This document shows positions 1 to 8,292 of a stretch of 64,000 bases of DNA, in pieces. The notes below the pieces were generated by a model. The model saw only the letters and a program-made list of their open reading frames with translations, was not told where the DNA came from and did not search any database. The DNA lies in the NCBI RefSeq assembly GCF_014201715.1, contig NZ_JACHFD010000005.1:124001-188000 (forward strand), in the 5' to 3' direction. The DNA is from Haloferula luteola. GTDB lineage: Bacteria; Verrucomicrobiota; Verrucomicrobiia; Verrucomicrobiales; Akkermansiaceae. A program made the translations under genes and the position numbers. The number at the start of each line of letters is the position of its first letter. Within the stretch, counting starts at the first letter, position 1.

Positions 1-261
1 ACGATCCCTCACGAAATCTACGCCGAATACGGCGGCGGTAAGGTGCTTTTGAAGCCCGCCTCTCCCGGAACTGGGATCATCGCTGGCGGTGGCGTTCGCG
101 CCGTCTGCGAGGCTGTCGGTATCCGCGACGTGCTGGCCAAGTCTCTTGGTTCAGCCAACCACGCGAATGTGGTGAAGGCGACGCTCAAGGCGCTTTCCCT
201 GCTTCGCACTCGCGATCAGATCCTCGGCGCACGGGGCAAGAAGAAGGGGGAGTCGATCTAA
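1..261 (+). CDS. rpsE: 30S ribosomal protein S5, C-terminal part (5' end outside window)
   Basis: The reading frame is open from base 1 and encodes the last 86 residues of ribosomal protein S5. Recognisable family segments are the [17 protein letters not shown] stretch and the following [17 protein letters not shown] and [13 protein letters not shown] segments of the C-terminal S5 fold. S5 sits at the mRNA entry region of the small subunit and affects decoding fidelity. The N-terminal double-stranded RNA-binding half lies upstream of the window. rplO follows after 42 bases. The usual rpmD (L30) gene between rpsE and rplO is absent here, because the gap is too short for it. Confidence 0.97.
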   Translation, partial: TIPHEIYAEYGGGKVLLKPASPGTGIIAGGGVRAVCEAVGIRDVLAKSLGSANHANVVKATLKALSLLRTRDQILGARGKKKGESI

Positions 262-303
262 TTTTCGATCGCACCTCGAACGTCCAACAGAGAACGTCGA
301 ATT

Positions 304-747
304 ATGAAACTTCACACTCTCAAGCCGAACAAGGGAGCCAAGCACCGGGTCAAGCGCCTCGGTTGCGGCGAAAGCTCCGGCCACGGCAAAACCTCCTGCA
401 AGGGCAATAAGGGCCAAAAGGCTCGCTCCGGGGGTTCCGTCCGTCCGGGTTTCGAAGGTGGCCAGATGCCCCTTCACCGCCGTCTTCCCAAGAAGGGCTT
501 CAATAACTTCAACTTCAAAACGAAGGTGTCTGTGGTCAATGTGGCCCAGCTCGAAAAGCTCTTCGAAGCCGGTGAAACGGTCAACGAAGAGGCCCTTCGT
601 GCCAAGGGAGCCGTCAGTCGCCAATGCGATGTGGTCAAGGTTCTCGGTCAAGGTCAGCTGAGCAAGAAGCTGACGGTCACGGGCTGCACTGTCAGTGCTT
701 CTGCCCGTGAGAAGATCGAGCAGGCAGGCGGTACCGTGGAAGGCTGA
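304..747 (+). CDS. rplO: 50S ribosomal protein L15
   Basis: A 147-residue protein with the glycine- and lysine-rich N-terminus typical of L15 (GCGESSGHGKTSCKGNKGQK), followed by the GGQMPLHRRLPKKGF segment and a compact C-terminal domain ending in EQAGGTVEG. L15 is a late-assembling large-subunit protein. The ATG is the only sensible start, although no strong Shine-Dalgarno sequence is visible before it. The gene follows rpsE closely and precedes secY by 100 bases that contain two overlapping hairpins. The length is normal for the family. Confidence 0.97.
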   Translation: MKLHTLKPNKGAKHRVKRLGCGESSGHGKTSCKGNKGQKARSGGSVRPGFEGGQMPLHRRLPKKGFNNFNFKTKVSVVNVAQLEKLFEAGETVNEEALRAKGAVSRQCDVVKVLGQGQLSKKLTVTGCTVSASAREKIEQAGGTVEG

Positions 748-777
748 TTCGTTCCACAGCCAAGAATGAATTCCAAA

Positions 778-833
778 CGTCGAGGAAGCGCTTGCCCGCT
801 TCCTCGACGCGTTTAAAAGAGCGCGTCTTTTTT
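778..833 (+). terminator. Two overlapping hairpins between rplO and secY, the second with a T6 tract
   Basis: Bases 778-790 pair perfectly with 797-809 (13 bp, 6-base loop). Bases 806-811 (GACGCG) pair with 822-827 (CGCGTC) and are followed by TTTTTT at 828-833, a classic intrinsic terminator shape. The 3' arm of the first hairpin shares bases 806-809 with the 5' arm of the second, so the two full structures exclude each other. The T tract ends 14 bases before the secY ATG. It may be a partial terminator or attenuator separating ribosomal protein genes from secY-adk-map. Confidence 0.7.
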
Positions 834-847
834 CCAAATCCACCAAC

Positions 848-2359
848 ATGATTTCCGCATTCGCGAATACCTGGAAGGTACCCGAGCTCCGCGACCGCAT
901 TCTGTTCACTTTGGCGATGATCATCATCGTGCGCCTTGGGGTGCACGTGACGCTTCCCGGCGTGGACGCTACGGTGATCGATGCCTGGGTTCAGCATACG
1001 AAAGAAAGCCGTGATGCCACCGAGCAAGGCGGCCTTCAGGCGATTTTGGGTATTTTCTCCGGCGGTGCCTTGCAGCAGGCCGGGGTTTTTGCGTTGGGGA
1101 TCATGCCTTACATCTCGGCATCGATCATGATCCAGCTGATGACGGCGGTGGTGCCCAAGCTGGCGCGTCTTTCGCGGGAAGATGGGGGTCGGCAGAAGAT
1201 CACCCAGATGACCCGCTATTTGACGATTGCCATTGCGCTCGTTCAAGGAACGTTCGTCGCTCGTTCGCTGGTGAATCCGGAGTCGTTGCAATACATGCAA
1301 GGCATTGGGAAGGTGATTCAAGAGTTGGGACGGCCCTTGGTGCCGGATCCGAGCATGATGTGGCAGGTGTTGACTGTGATCACGATCGTGACGGGAACGC
1401 TGCTGCTGATGTGGATTGGCGATCAGATGACCGAGCGAGGGATTGGCAACGGCACCTCGATCATCATTACGGTGAACATCATTGCGGCGCTGCCGAGTGC
1501 TTTGTTCCAAACTTGGCAGTTCTTCGTGGCTCGTGAGGATGCCAATGCGACCGATGTGATTTGGTTGGTGGTGATGATCGCCATGTTGTTGCTGGTGATC
1601 GCTGGGACCATTGCGATCACCCAGGCGCAACGCCGGATTGCGATCCAGTATGCGAAGCGTGTGGTGGGCCGGAAGCAATTCGGTGGTCAGACGCAGTACC
1701 TCCCGTTGAAGGTGAACTATGCGGGGGTGATGCCGATCATTTTCGCGAGTGCGGTGCTGTCGTTGCCGACGGTGATTCTGGCGCAGATTTTCCCGACGGC
1801 GGCTTGGGCGCACAAGCTCCAGGCAGCTTTGGCGGGTGGTTACTGGTATTATGTGCTAGGTGCCATTTTCATCTTCTTCTTCTCCTATTTCTGGGTGGCC
1901 ACCATGTTCCAGCCGTCTCAGATCTCTGAAGATCTCAAGCGCAATGGTGGCTACATTCCGGGCGTTCGTCCGGGCAAGCCTACGGCTGAGTTCCTCGACT
2001 TCACGATGACTCGCTTGACCTTTGCCGGTGCGATTTTCCTGACCGCTATTTTCCTGCTTCCTGCGACCATCGCGAAGTTTGTTGGCCTGCCTCCGGGTTC
2101 GATGGTGTTGCAATTCTTCGGTGGTACTTCCCTGCTGATTTTGGTCGGCGTGGTGCTGGATACCATGCGTCAGGTTGAAACCCACCTCCTGCAGCGCCAC
2201 TACGATGGTTTCCTCCGCAAAGGAAAACTGAAGGGACGCTATGACCGCATGGCCCAAGGTGGATCGTCCACGGGTTCCAGCAGCGCGCTGGTGTTCTTGT
2301 GGACGGTGATCGGGATTCTCCTGATCGTTGGAGCAGTTGCTTGGTTCGCCAAGGGCTGA
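848..2359 (+). CDS. secY: Preprotein translocase subunit SecY
   Basis: A 503-residue polytopic membrane protein, the central channel of the Sec translocon that moves unfolded proteins across or into the inner membrane together with SecE, SecG and SecA. Family marks include the N-terminal FANTWKVPELRDRILFTL, the segment ending in GIMPYISASIMIQL, the cytosolic loop QAQRRIAIQYAKR, the GGQTQYLPLKVNYAGVMPIIF segment, and the late DDLKRNGGYIPGVRPG-like loop (here EDLKRNGGYIPGVRPG). It is about 60 residues longer than E. coli SecY, mainly through longer periplasmic and linker segments. The 5' leader holds the overlapping hairpins and shows no clear ribosome-binding site. adk follows directly. Confidence 0.97.
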   Translation: MISAFANTWKVPELRDRILFTLAMIIIVRLGVHVTLPGVDATVIDAWVQHTKESRDATEQGGLQAILGIFSGGALQQAGVFALGIMPYISASIMIQLMTAVVPKLARLSREDGGRQKITQMTRYLTIAIALVQGTFVARSLVNPESLQYMQGIGKVIQELGRPLVPDPSMMWQVLTVITIVTGTLLLMWIGDQMTERGIGNGTSIIITVNIIAALPSALFQTWQFFVAREDANATDVIWLVVMIAMLLLVIAGTIAITQAQRRIAIQYAKRVVGRKQFGGQTQYLPLKVNYAGVMPIIFASAVLSLPTVILAQIFPTAAWAHKLQAALAGGYWYYVLGAIFIFFFSYFWVATMFQPSQISEDLKRNGGYIPGVRPGKPTAEFLDFTMTRLTFAGAIFLTAIFLLPATIAKFVGLPPGSMVLQFFGGTSLLILVGVVLDTMRQVETHLLQRHYDGFLRKGKLKGRYDRMAQGGSSTGSSSALVFLWTVIGILLIVGAVAWFAKG

Positions 2360-2375
2360 TGTGCCACTCGAAGCG

Positions 2376-3038
2376 ATGCCTCTGAGGCTGATCCTTCTAG
2401 GTCCCCCTGCGTCTGGAAAAGGCACGCAGGGGCGCCGGATTGCCGAGAGAGAGGGCCTCGCCTATTTGAGTACGGGTGCCCTTTTGAGGGAGGCCCTTGA
2501 GCAAGGGGGAACACTTTCAGAAGAGATCCGGCCGATCTTGGCGCGTGGTGGCTACATTGCCGATGGGACCATGTGCCAGATTCTTGAGCCTTGGCTCCAG
2601 ACCCACCATGCGACAGGTTGGGTTTTGGATGGATTTCCAAGAACTCTGGTTCAGGATAATTTTCTCCGCGACTGGTTGGCGAAGGTCGACTGTGAAGTCG
2701 ATGCTGCGGTCGCTCTTGATGTTCCGAAAGAGGACCTGATCGCCCGGATTCATGATCGGGTCGAGTGCCCCGATTGCCGCTGGTCAGGACGGCGTTGCGA
2801 CAGTGTCGCGGGAAGGTGTCCAAAATGTGGAGGTCCTGCGGGGCCGCGTGCCGATGACGATCTTGACAATTTTCTCCACCGGTTTGACGAGTTCGTCTTG
2901 CACGCGGTGCCGGTGATCGAAAGATATGCCGGACTTGATCGTCTGATTCGAGCGGAAGCGACAGGAGGCATCGAGGTGGTGGCAGATGGGATCCGGGAGC
3001 AAATTCAACGATTTATTCAAGATGGCCAAGAGGCGTAA
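2376..3038 (+). CDS. adk: Adenylate kinase with zinc-type LID domain
   Basis: A 220-residue protein that interconverts ATP, AMP and ADP. It opens with LILLGPPASGKGTQ (P-loop), has the AMP-binding TGALLREAL segment and DGFPRTLVQ, and ends with the RADDDLDNFLHRF region of the core. The LID carries CPDC and CPKC separated by 13 residues, the C-x2-C...C-x2-C arrangement of zinc-stabilised adenylate kinases. The ATG at 2376 is used here. A GTG at 2361, 1 base after the secY stop and with AAGGG 5 bases upstream, is an equally good or better start. The gene overlaps the map start by 17 bases, consistent with a secY-adk-map operon. Confidence 0.95.
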   Translation: MPLRLILLGPPASGKGTQGRRIAEREGLAYLSTGALLREALEQGGTLSEEIRPILARGGYIADGTMCQILEPWLQTHHATGWVLDGFPRTLVQDNFLRDWLAKVDCEVDAAVALDVPKEDLIARIHDRVECPDCRWSGRRCDSVAGRCPKCGGPAGPRADDDLDNFLHRFDEFVLHAVPVIERYAGLDRLIRAEATGGIEVVADGIREQIQRFIQDGQEA

Positions 3039-3822
3039 AAGAATCCGGATCAAGTCCGCAGCTGACATCGAAGGCATGCGGGTGGCGGGTGCGCTTGCCA
3101 GTCAGATCCTTTGTGAGATGGCGGCGGCGGTGGTTCCCGGCGTGACGACCCGTGAGCTTGATGAGCTCGCGGCAGCTCGGATGAAGGAGAGCGGGAGCAA
3201 GAGTGCGTTTTTGGGTTATCGCGGTTTCCCGGGATACACCTGCCTGTCGGTCAACGAAGAGGTGGTCCACGGAATCGGTGGGCCTCGTGTCTTGCAGATG
3301 GGTGACATCATCAAGATTGATGTGGGGGTCCTGAAGGACGGCTGGATCGGTGACAACGCCACGACGGTTCCTGTTGGAGAGGTTGATTTGACGACCAAGC
3401 GTTTGTTGGCGGTGACCGAGCAGTCATTGTTTGAAGCGATTGCGCTCGCTCGGGCCGGGAATCGGCTCGCCGACGTCTGCGGTGCGGTGGAAGCCTATGT
3501 CAAACCTCAAGGCTTTACGGTGGTGAGGGAGTTTGTTGGGCACGGTGTGGGGCGTGAACTCCATGAAGAGCCTCAGGTTCCGAATTACCGACCCGTGGGG
3601 AAGACGCCCATTTTGGAGCCTGGAATGGTGCTGGCGATTGAGCCGATGGTGAATGCCGGTACCGCCTCGGTTCGAATTTTGGACGATGGCTGGACGGTGA
3701 TCACTGCGGATCGAAAGATGTCTGCCCACTTTGAGCACACCGTGTTGATCACGGAGGGTGAGGCTGAGCTGCTGACGGCCCGCCCGCGCGAAGCGACGCC
3801 GGAGATTCTGGGAATCCTTTGA
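3022..3822 (+). CDS. map: Methionine aminopeptidase, type I
   Basis: A 266-residue pita-bread metallopeptidase that removes the initiator methionine from nascent proteins. The five metal ligands are visible: D in IDVGVL, D in IGDNATT, H in VGHGVGREL, E in AIEPMV and E in FEHTVLI. The start at 3022 (MAKRRKRIRIKS) overlaps the end of adk; an in-frame ATG at 2986 would add 12 residues without similarity to the family. The gene ends the conserved secY-adk-map block. The next gene lies on the opposite strand, so the usual downstream infA-rpmJ-rpsM-rpsK-rpsD-rpoA run is missing here. Confidence 0.95.
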   Translation: MAKRRKRIRIKSAADIEGMRVAGALASQILCEMAAAVVPGVTTRELDELAAARMKESGSKSAFLGYRGFPGYTCLSVNEEVVHGIGGPRVLQMGDIIKIDVGVLKDGWIGDNATTVPVGEVDLTTKRLLAVTEQSLFEAIALARAGNRLADVCGAVEAYVKPQGFTVVREFVGHGVGRELHEEPQVPNYRPVGKTPILEPGMVLAIEPMVNAGTASVRILDDGWTVITADRKMSAHFEHTVLITEGEAELLTARPREATPEILGIL

Positions 3823-3840
3823 GGTCAGGGTCTCGATCGA

Positions 3841-4881
3841 CTATTGCGTGCGGTTCATGGCGGGGGGTGCTGGAGCACTGGGTTGGCGGCCGACCGCGAA
3901 CCGGTATCGTGAAACGGCATTGGCGATCAATTTGGCCAAGGTCCTTTGATAGCCGGAGTCGTGAATGAGTTTGGCCTCGTAGGGATTGGTCATGAAGCCG
4001 CATTCAACGAGGATGGAGGGGTGTCGCACTCCGGTTAAGACGCTGAAGCGAGCCCGCTTGATCCCACGATCGAGGGTGTATTGCTTTCCGGACGTTTTGT
4101 CGGCGAGTTTGCTGAGAAGCATGCCGTGAACCGCCGTGGCTAATGCGACATTGGCGGAGTCGTGCGAGTTCCCGGTTGCCGCACGGAAATCGCTCGCTTT
4201 GAGTCCGCGACCGTAGTGGGCGACGCCTACGGGCGAGAGGGTAAAGGTCTCGATGCCGCGGGCTGCTGAGCGGCCGGAGTTGTGGTGAATCGAGATGAAA
4301 ATGGCGTTTTCGCGAACGGCGTTGGCGACGTCGACACGTTGTTGGAGGGTCAGATAATGGTCGTCAGAGCGGGTCATGACGACCTTGAACTGGGCCGCTT
4401 CGAGTTGCTGTTTGAGCAGTTTCGCTACTTGGAGGTTATAGCGAGATTCGGTTCCATAGCGATTGGTAGCACCGGCGTCTTTGCCTCCATGACCTGGGTC
4501 GATGATCACGGTGCGGAAGGTCCCTGCGTTTTCGATGAACGTGGGTCTCAGCACGGGGTGAATCAATTTCACCAAATCGATGCGGGAGATCCACGATTTT
4601 CCGGCGGACTCGACGACAGGGTAGCTGAAAACGAACTTGATGCCGTTCATCAGGCATTCCACGCCACCGACCGAGAGGTTGAGGCGGGTTTTGGAGTCTT
4701 CGAGGGTGATGCCTTTCCCTGTCCGCTTGAGGGAGGTGAATTGGTAATAGGCCTTGATGGACTCGACGCTGACGTAACCGCGGCCATTGATTTCCCGCTG
4801 CTCCCATTCGGCCCGAGCGATCAGGGTGCAGGCGAAGAGGATCAGGGGAATCAGGCGGAATCTGGAGATCAGGCGATCCAT
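3841..4881 (-). CDS. N-acetylmuramoyl-L-alanine amidase (Amidase_3), exported
   Basis: A 346-residue exported enzyme with a signal peptide (IPLILFACTLIARA). Residues about 30-120 form an N-terminal domain of AMIN/copper-amine-oxidase-like type. The C-terminal Amidase_3 domain begins at RTVIIDPGHGGKDAG. The zinc ligands and catalytic residues are present: H in DPGHGG, E in GTESRYNL, H in SIHHNS and E in VECGFMTN. It should cleave the amide between MurNAc and the stem peptide in the periplasm, helping cell separation or wall turnover. The gene converges on map with only 18 bases between the stop codons. Confidence 0.92.
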   Translation of the reverse strand: MDRLISRFRLIPLILFACTLIARAEWEQREINGRGYVSVESIKAYYQFTSLKRTGKGITLEDSKTRLNLSVGGVECLMNGIKFVFSYPVVESAGKSWISRIDLVKLIHPVLRPTFIENAGTFRTVIIDPGHGGKDAGATNRYGTESRYNLQVAKLLKQQLEAAQFKVVMTRSDDHYLTLQQRVDVANAVRENAIFISIHHNSGRSAARGIETFTLSPVGVAHYGRGLKASDFRAATGNSHDSANVALATAVHGMLLSKLADKTSGKQYTLDRGIKRARFSVLTGVRHPSILVECGFMTNPYEAKLIHDSGYQRTLAKLIANAVSRYRFAVGRQPSAPAPPAMNRTQ

Positions 4882-5013
4882 GGTAAAAGAGAATCCGGCA
4901 GGTCAGGGGACCGGGGATCGATACTGTGAAGCGGGGAATATGACAAATCCGATTTGGTTTGAGAAAGGGGATGTTTTCTTGTCGTGACGAGCTTCTTGGC
5001 GGAAGCATGAAGC

Positions 5014-5982
5014 ATGCACAGTAGGGCGAGTGAAGACCTGCCGGATTTCTTTGGTTCGATGCTGGTGAAGGAAATGCGGCAAAATCTGCGGAGGGGCAGC
5101 TTCATCGTCCCTTTTCTGGCGGTGCATGTGCTGGCAGTGGCGGCGATTCTCGTCGAATTTCAGGGTGGGCGGGTGCCTTCGTTGTCGGTGCCGGCAGGGA
5201 TGTTGAATCTTCAAATTCTGGTGGATTCGGGTCCGCTGTGGTGGGTGATCGGTGCGGTTTGTGGGGTGGTGATGCCTGCGGCGGGGTTGATTTTGATGGG
5301 ACAGGAGTTGGAAGAAGGGAATCATGAGTTGCTCTTGCTCACGAAGTTGTCGCGCTGGTCCGTGGTGCGCGGGAAGTTTCTGAGTCTTTGGTCGCTGTGT
5401 GTTCTGACCTTGTCCTCTCTGTTGCCCTATGTGTTGGTTCGCTATCAGGTGGGTGCGATTGAGTTGGTGGACGATCTGGCCTGCACTCTGACGGTACTTG
5501 GGTGGTCAGCGATTTTTTCTGCGGGCGCCATTGGAGCTTCCTCGTTCAAAGGTTTGGGAGCCCGCGTGATGGCCATGATCTTGTTTGTTGGATCGTCCAT
5601 GGCATCAGTTTTCATTTCTCTGATGTTGTTTTTGGTCGAGGACGAGGTGGGGGTGATGTGGAATCTCAATGCCGTCGCTGGGATCTTTTGCTTCACGACG
5701 TTGGGACTGGCGCTGGGTCGCTCGCGATTGCGATTGGTGATTCACGCGTTCGAGGTGAAGCCAAGCTACATGGTTTTGGGACTGCTGTTTTTCACCCCAT
5801 TTGTGGTTGGGATTACCACGGCGATGTCGATCGGATACGCTGGGTTGGTGGGGCTGTTGGCGATGGCGGGAGTCGGAATCTATGCGGATGTGACACCCAA
5901 GATGCCTGTGGGAGCTGCGGCACCACAGCCTCAGATCCCGGGACCTACCCCAGGGGCCTCCAAGGGAACGCTGGGGGGATAA
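5014..5982 (+). CDS. ABC-2-type membrane permease-like protein
   Basis: A 322-residue protein with about six predicted membrane spans. The segment from GQELEEGNHELLLLTKLSRWSV to the following RGK matches the pattern seen between the second and third spans of ABC-2 permeases, where a loop like RExGTLELLLxTPLS precedes GK. The C-terminal tail is proline- and glycine-rich. No ATP-binding subunit gene lies beside it, so the partner is unknown. It could take part in export or gliding-type secretion, but the sequence does not decide this. Its stop codon merges with the A-tract that serves as the terminator of the opposing pilT gene. Confidence 0.7.
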   Translation: MHSRASEDLPDFFGSMLVKEMRQNLRRGSFIVPFLAVHVLAVAAILVEFQGGRVPSLSVPAGMLNLQILVDSGPLWWVIGAVCGVVMPAAGLILMGQELEEGNHELLLLTKLSRWSVVRGKFLSLWSLCVLTLSSLLPYVLVRYQVGAIELVDDLACTLTVLGWSAIFSAGAIGASSFKGLGARVMAMILFVGSSMASVFISLMLFLVEDEVGVMWNLNAVAGIFCFTTLGLALGRSRLRLVIHAFEVKPSYMVLGLLFFTPFVVGITTAMSIGYAGLVGLLAMAGVGIYADVTPKMPVGAAAPQPQIPGPTPGASKGTLGG

Positions 5983-6019
5983 AAAAAAACGTCCTCCGCG
6001 GTGATGGACCGGGAGGACG
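5981..6019 (-). terminator. Intrinsic terminator of the pilT gene
   Basis: On the minus strand CGTCCTCC (6019-6012) pairs with GGAGGACG (5997-5990) around a 14-base loop. It is followed by nine T residues (5989-5981). This is a standard intrinsic terminator placed 25 bases after the pilT stop codon. Confidence 0.85.
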
Positions 6020-6043
6020 ATGGAAAAGAATCGAGGCGGAATA

Positions 6044-7153
6044 TCAGTGACCGACAGGGCTTTCGCCGGAGGCGTCACCCAAGTGCTCCAGTTCCTTGGG
6101 AAGGAAGGGTTTGAAGCGGGTCTTGTCGATGGCCTTCATGTAGGCCTCTTGCGGCGAGATCATGCCGGACTGGAGGCGCTGCCAAATGGATTCGTCCATG
6201 AACTGCATACCCTCGCCCTTACCGCCGGTGATGACGTCGTAGAGCTTCTGGGTCGCACCTTCCCGAATGATGGCCGCGACCGCAGGGGTGGCGAACATGA
6301 TTTCGTGGACGGCGGTCCGACCGGGCTTGTCGACTCGCTTGCAGAGCAGCTGGGCAAGCACCCCACGGAGTGAGGCCGCAAGCATGGTGCGAACTTGAGA
6401 TTGCTGGTCGGCAGGGAAGACGTCGATGATCCGGTCAACGGTCTTTCGTGCGTTGTTGGTGTGCAGCGTACCGAAGACGAGAAGGCCGGTTTCAGCTGCG
6501 GTGAGCGCGAGGGAGATGGTTTCCAGGTCCCGCATTTCACCCACCAGAACGATGTCCGCGTCTTCCCGCAGTGCGGCACGGAGGCCATCGGCGAAGGAGG
6601 GAGTTTGGATGGGCACCTCGCGTTGGGTGAAAATCGAACTTTTGTTGCGGTGCACGAACTCGATTGGCTCTTCGATGGTGATGATGTGCCGGTTGAAGTT
6701 CGTGTTGATGTAGTCGAGGATCGCCGCCAGGGTCGTTGATTTCCCGGAACCGGTGGGACCGGTGACGAGGATGAGGCCGGAGCGGATTTGCGCGAAGCGT
6801 TTGACCACTTCCGGAACACCGAGCTGTTCCATGGTCATGATTTCGGTCGGAATGAGACGGAACACGGCTCCCAATCCATTTTTCTGCTTCAGGTAGTTGC
6901 AGCGGAATCGGGATTCTTCGTCCATTTCATAGGCAAAGTCGAGGTCGCCGGATTCGAGGTAGTGCTCGAAAGCCTTGGGATCGCAGATTTCCTCAAGCAT
7001 GCGACGAATCGTGTCGTGCTCAAGAATGGGTTCATCAGGGATTGGGGTGACGGCACCGTGGACGCGGGTCTTCGGCGCCTGGCCCTCGGCAAGGTGGAGG
7101 TCCGAGCCACCACTGGAAACGAGGTATTGGAAAAGTCGGTCGATTTCGGCCAT
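6044..7153 (-). CDS. pilT: Type IV pilus retraction ATPase, PilT family
   Basis: A 369-residue PilT/GspE-family hexameric ATPase that powers pilus disassembly and twitching. Visible motifs are Walker A GPTGSGKS (residues 132-139), the Asp box around ITIEEPIEF (158-166), Walker B in DADIVLVGEMRD (198-209) and the His box FGTLHTN (227-233). The N-terminal PAS-like part contains the GGSDLHLAEG motif. It is the second gene of a two-gene unit; a PilT paralogue lies 41 bases upstream. A strong terminator follows. No pilin or pilus assembly gene is nearby. Confidence 0.93.
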   Translation of the reverse strand: MAEIDRLFQYLVSSGGSDLHLAEGQAPKTRVHGAVTPIPDEPILEHDTIRRMLEEICDPKAFEHYLESGDLDFAYEMDEESRFRCNYLKQKNGLGAVFRLIPTEIMTMEQLGVPEVVKRFAQIRSGLILVTGPTGSGKSTTLAAILDYINTNFNRHIITIEEPIEFVHRNKSSIFTQREVPIQTPSFADGLRAALREDADIVLVGEMRDLETISLALTAAETGLLVFGTLHTNNARKTVDRIIDVFPADQQSQVRTMLAASLRGVLAQLLCKRVDKPGRTAVHEIMFATPAVAAIIREGATQKLYDVITGGKGEGMQFMDESIWQRLQSGMISPQEAYMKAIDKTRFKPFLPKELEHLGDASGESPVGH

Positions 7154-7194
7154 GGGATGAGGTCGTAAAAGGTTTTTGGCTCAGTGGTGAGGGC

Positions 7195-8277
7195 TCAGGA
7201 TTGGAAGAACGAAGCCATTTGGTTTTTGTCTTCGGCCCGGTAGTAGGCTTCTTCCTGGGAGATGAGTCCCTTGATGTAGAGCTGCCGAAGCGACTCATCC
7301 ATGGTGATCATTCCGACGTTTTTGCCGGTTTGCATGACGCCGGGGAGCATGAAGGTCTTGCCCTCCCGAATGCAGTTGCCGACGGCGGGGGTGTTGACGA
7401 GAAGCTCGAGGGCGAGAGCTCGACCTTGACCATCGGCCCGGGGAACGAGCTGTTGGGAAAGCACTCCTCGCAGCGATTCAGAGACCATGATCCGGATTTG
7501 GTCCCGTTGGTCAGTGGGGAACACGTCGAGAATCCGGTCGAGTGTCCGAGGGGCATTCCCGGTGTGCAGGGTTCCCAGCACCAAGTGGCCCGTTTCAGCA
7601 GCGGTGAGGGCGAGCTGAATCGTCTCCAGGTCGCGCATTTCCCCGACCATGATGACGTCCGGGTCCTCCCGCAGGGCTCCACGCAGGGCCTTGGCGAAGG
7701 ATTCGGTGTGAAGGTGAACTTCGCGCTGATTGACGTGGCAACCTTTCGATTCGAAGACGTACTCGATGGGGTCCTCAAGGGTGAGGATGTGATCTTCACG
7801 GTCGCGGTTGATGAAATCCACCAGTGCTGCGAGGGTGGTCGATTTGCCCGAGCCCACGGCACCGGTCACGAGGATGAGGCCGTTGTGGTAACGGGTCAAT
7901 GGGCGCAAGTGCTCGAGAGGCAAGCCTAGGGTCTCGATGTCACGGATTTCAGAATCGATGATCCGGAAAACCATATCGTAACCGAGACGCTGTTTCACGA
8001 CGGATGCACGGAAACGTCCTTCTTCGTTCGAGTAGGCGAAGTCGACGTCGCCCTTTTCTTGCAAGCGCTTCCATTCCCGTTCCTCAAGGAACGAACGGGC
8101 AAGGCGCTCGGTGTCCTCGGCGCTAAGCGGGGGATGATCGTCCCAAATGGGCTGGAGTTGGCCAAAGCGTCTCCAAGCGGGAGGATAGGCAGTCGGAAGG
8201 TGAATGTCGGAGCAGCTATACTCACGCCCAAGGCGGAGATACTGGTCCACGTGATCGAGCACTTGGTGTTCGGACAT
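7195..8277 (-). CDS. PilT-family ATPase, second copy (PilU-like)
   Basis: A 360-residue paralogue of the adjacent PilT. It has Walker A GAVGSGKS, an Asp box in LTLEDPIEYVFE, Walker B in DPDVIMVGEMRD and a His box in LGTLHTGN. The N-terminal CSDIHLP motif replaces SDLHLAE of its neighbour. Organisms with two retraction ATPases commonly use PilT as the main motor and PilU as an accessory one. The order and the divergent N-terminus suggest this is the PilU role, but sequence alone does not settle it. It lies 15 bases after the small membrane protein gene that precedes it on this strand. Confidence 0.88.
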   Translation of the reverse strand: MSEHQVLDHVDQYLRLGREYSCSDIHLPTAYPPAWRRFGQLQPIWDDHPPLSAEDTERLARSFLEEREWKRLQEKGDVDFAYSNEEGRFRASVVKQRLGYDMVFRIIDSEIRDIETLGLPLEHLRPLTRYHNGLILVTGAVGSGKSTTLAALVDFINRDREDHILTLEDPIEYVFESKGCHVNQREVHLHTESFAKALRGALREDPDVIMVGEMRDLETIQLALTAAETGHLVLGTLHTGNAPRTLDRILDVFPTDQRDQIRIMVSESLRGVLSQQLVPRADGQGRALALELLVNTPAVGNCIREGKTFMLPGVMQTGKNVGMITMDESLRQLYIKGLISQEEAYYRAEDKNQMASFFQS

Positions 8278-8292
8278 GAGGTCGATGGTTTT

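Noticed and set aside
692-1813. A 373-codon open frame on the minus strand opposite secY
   Set aside because: Antisense to secY, with a product rich in H, R and N and no known domain.
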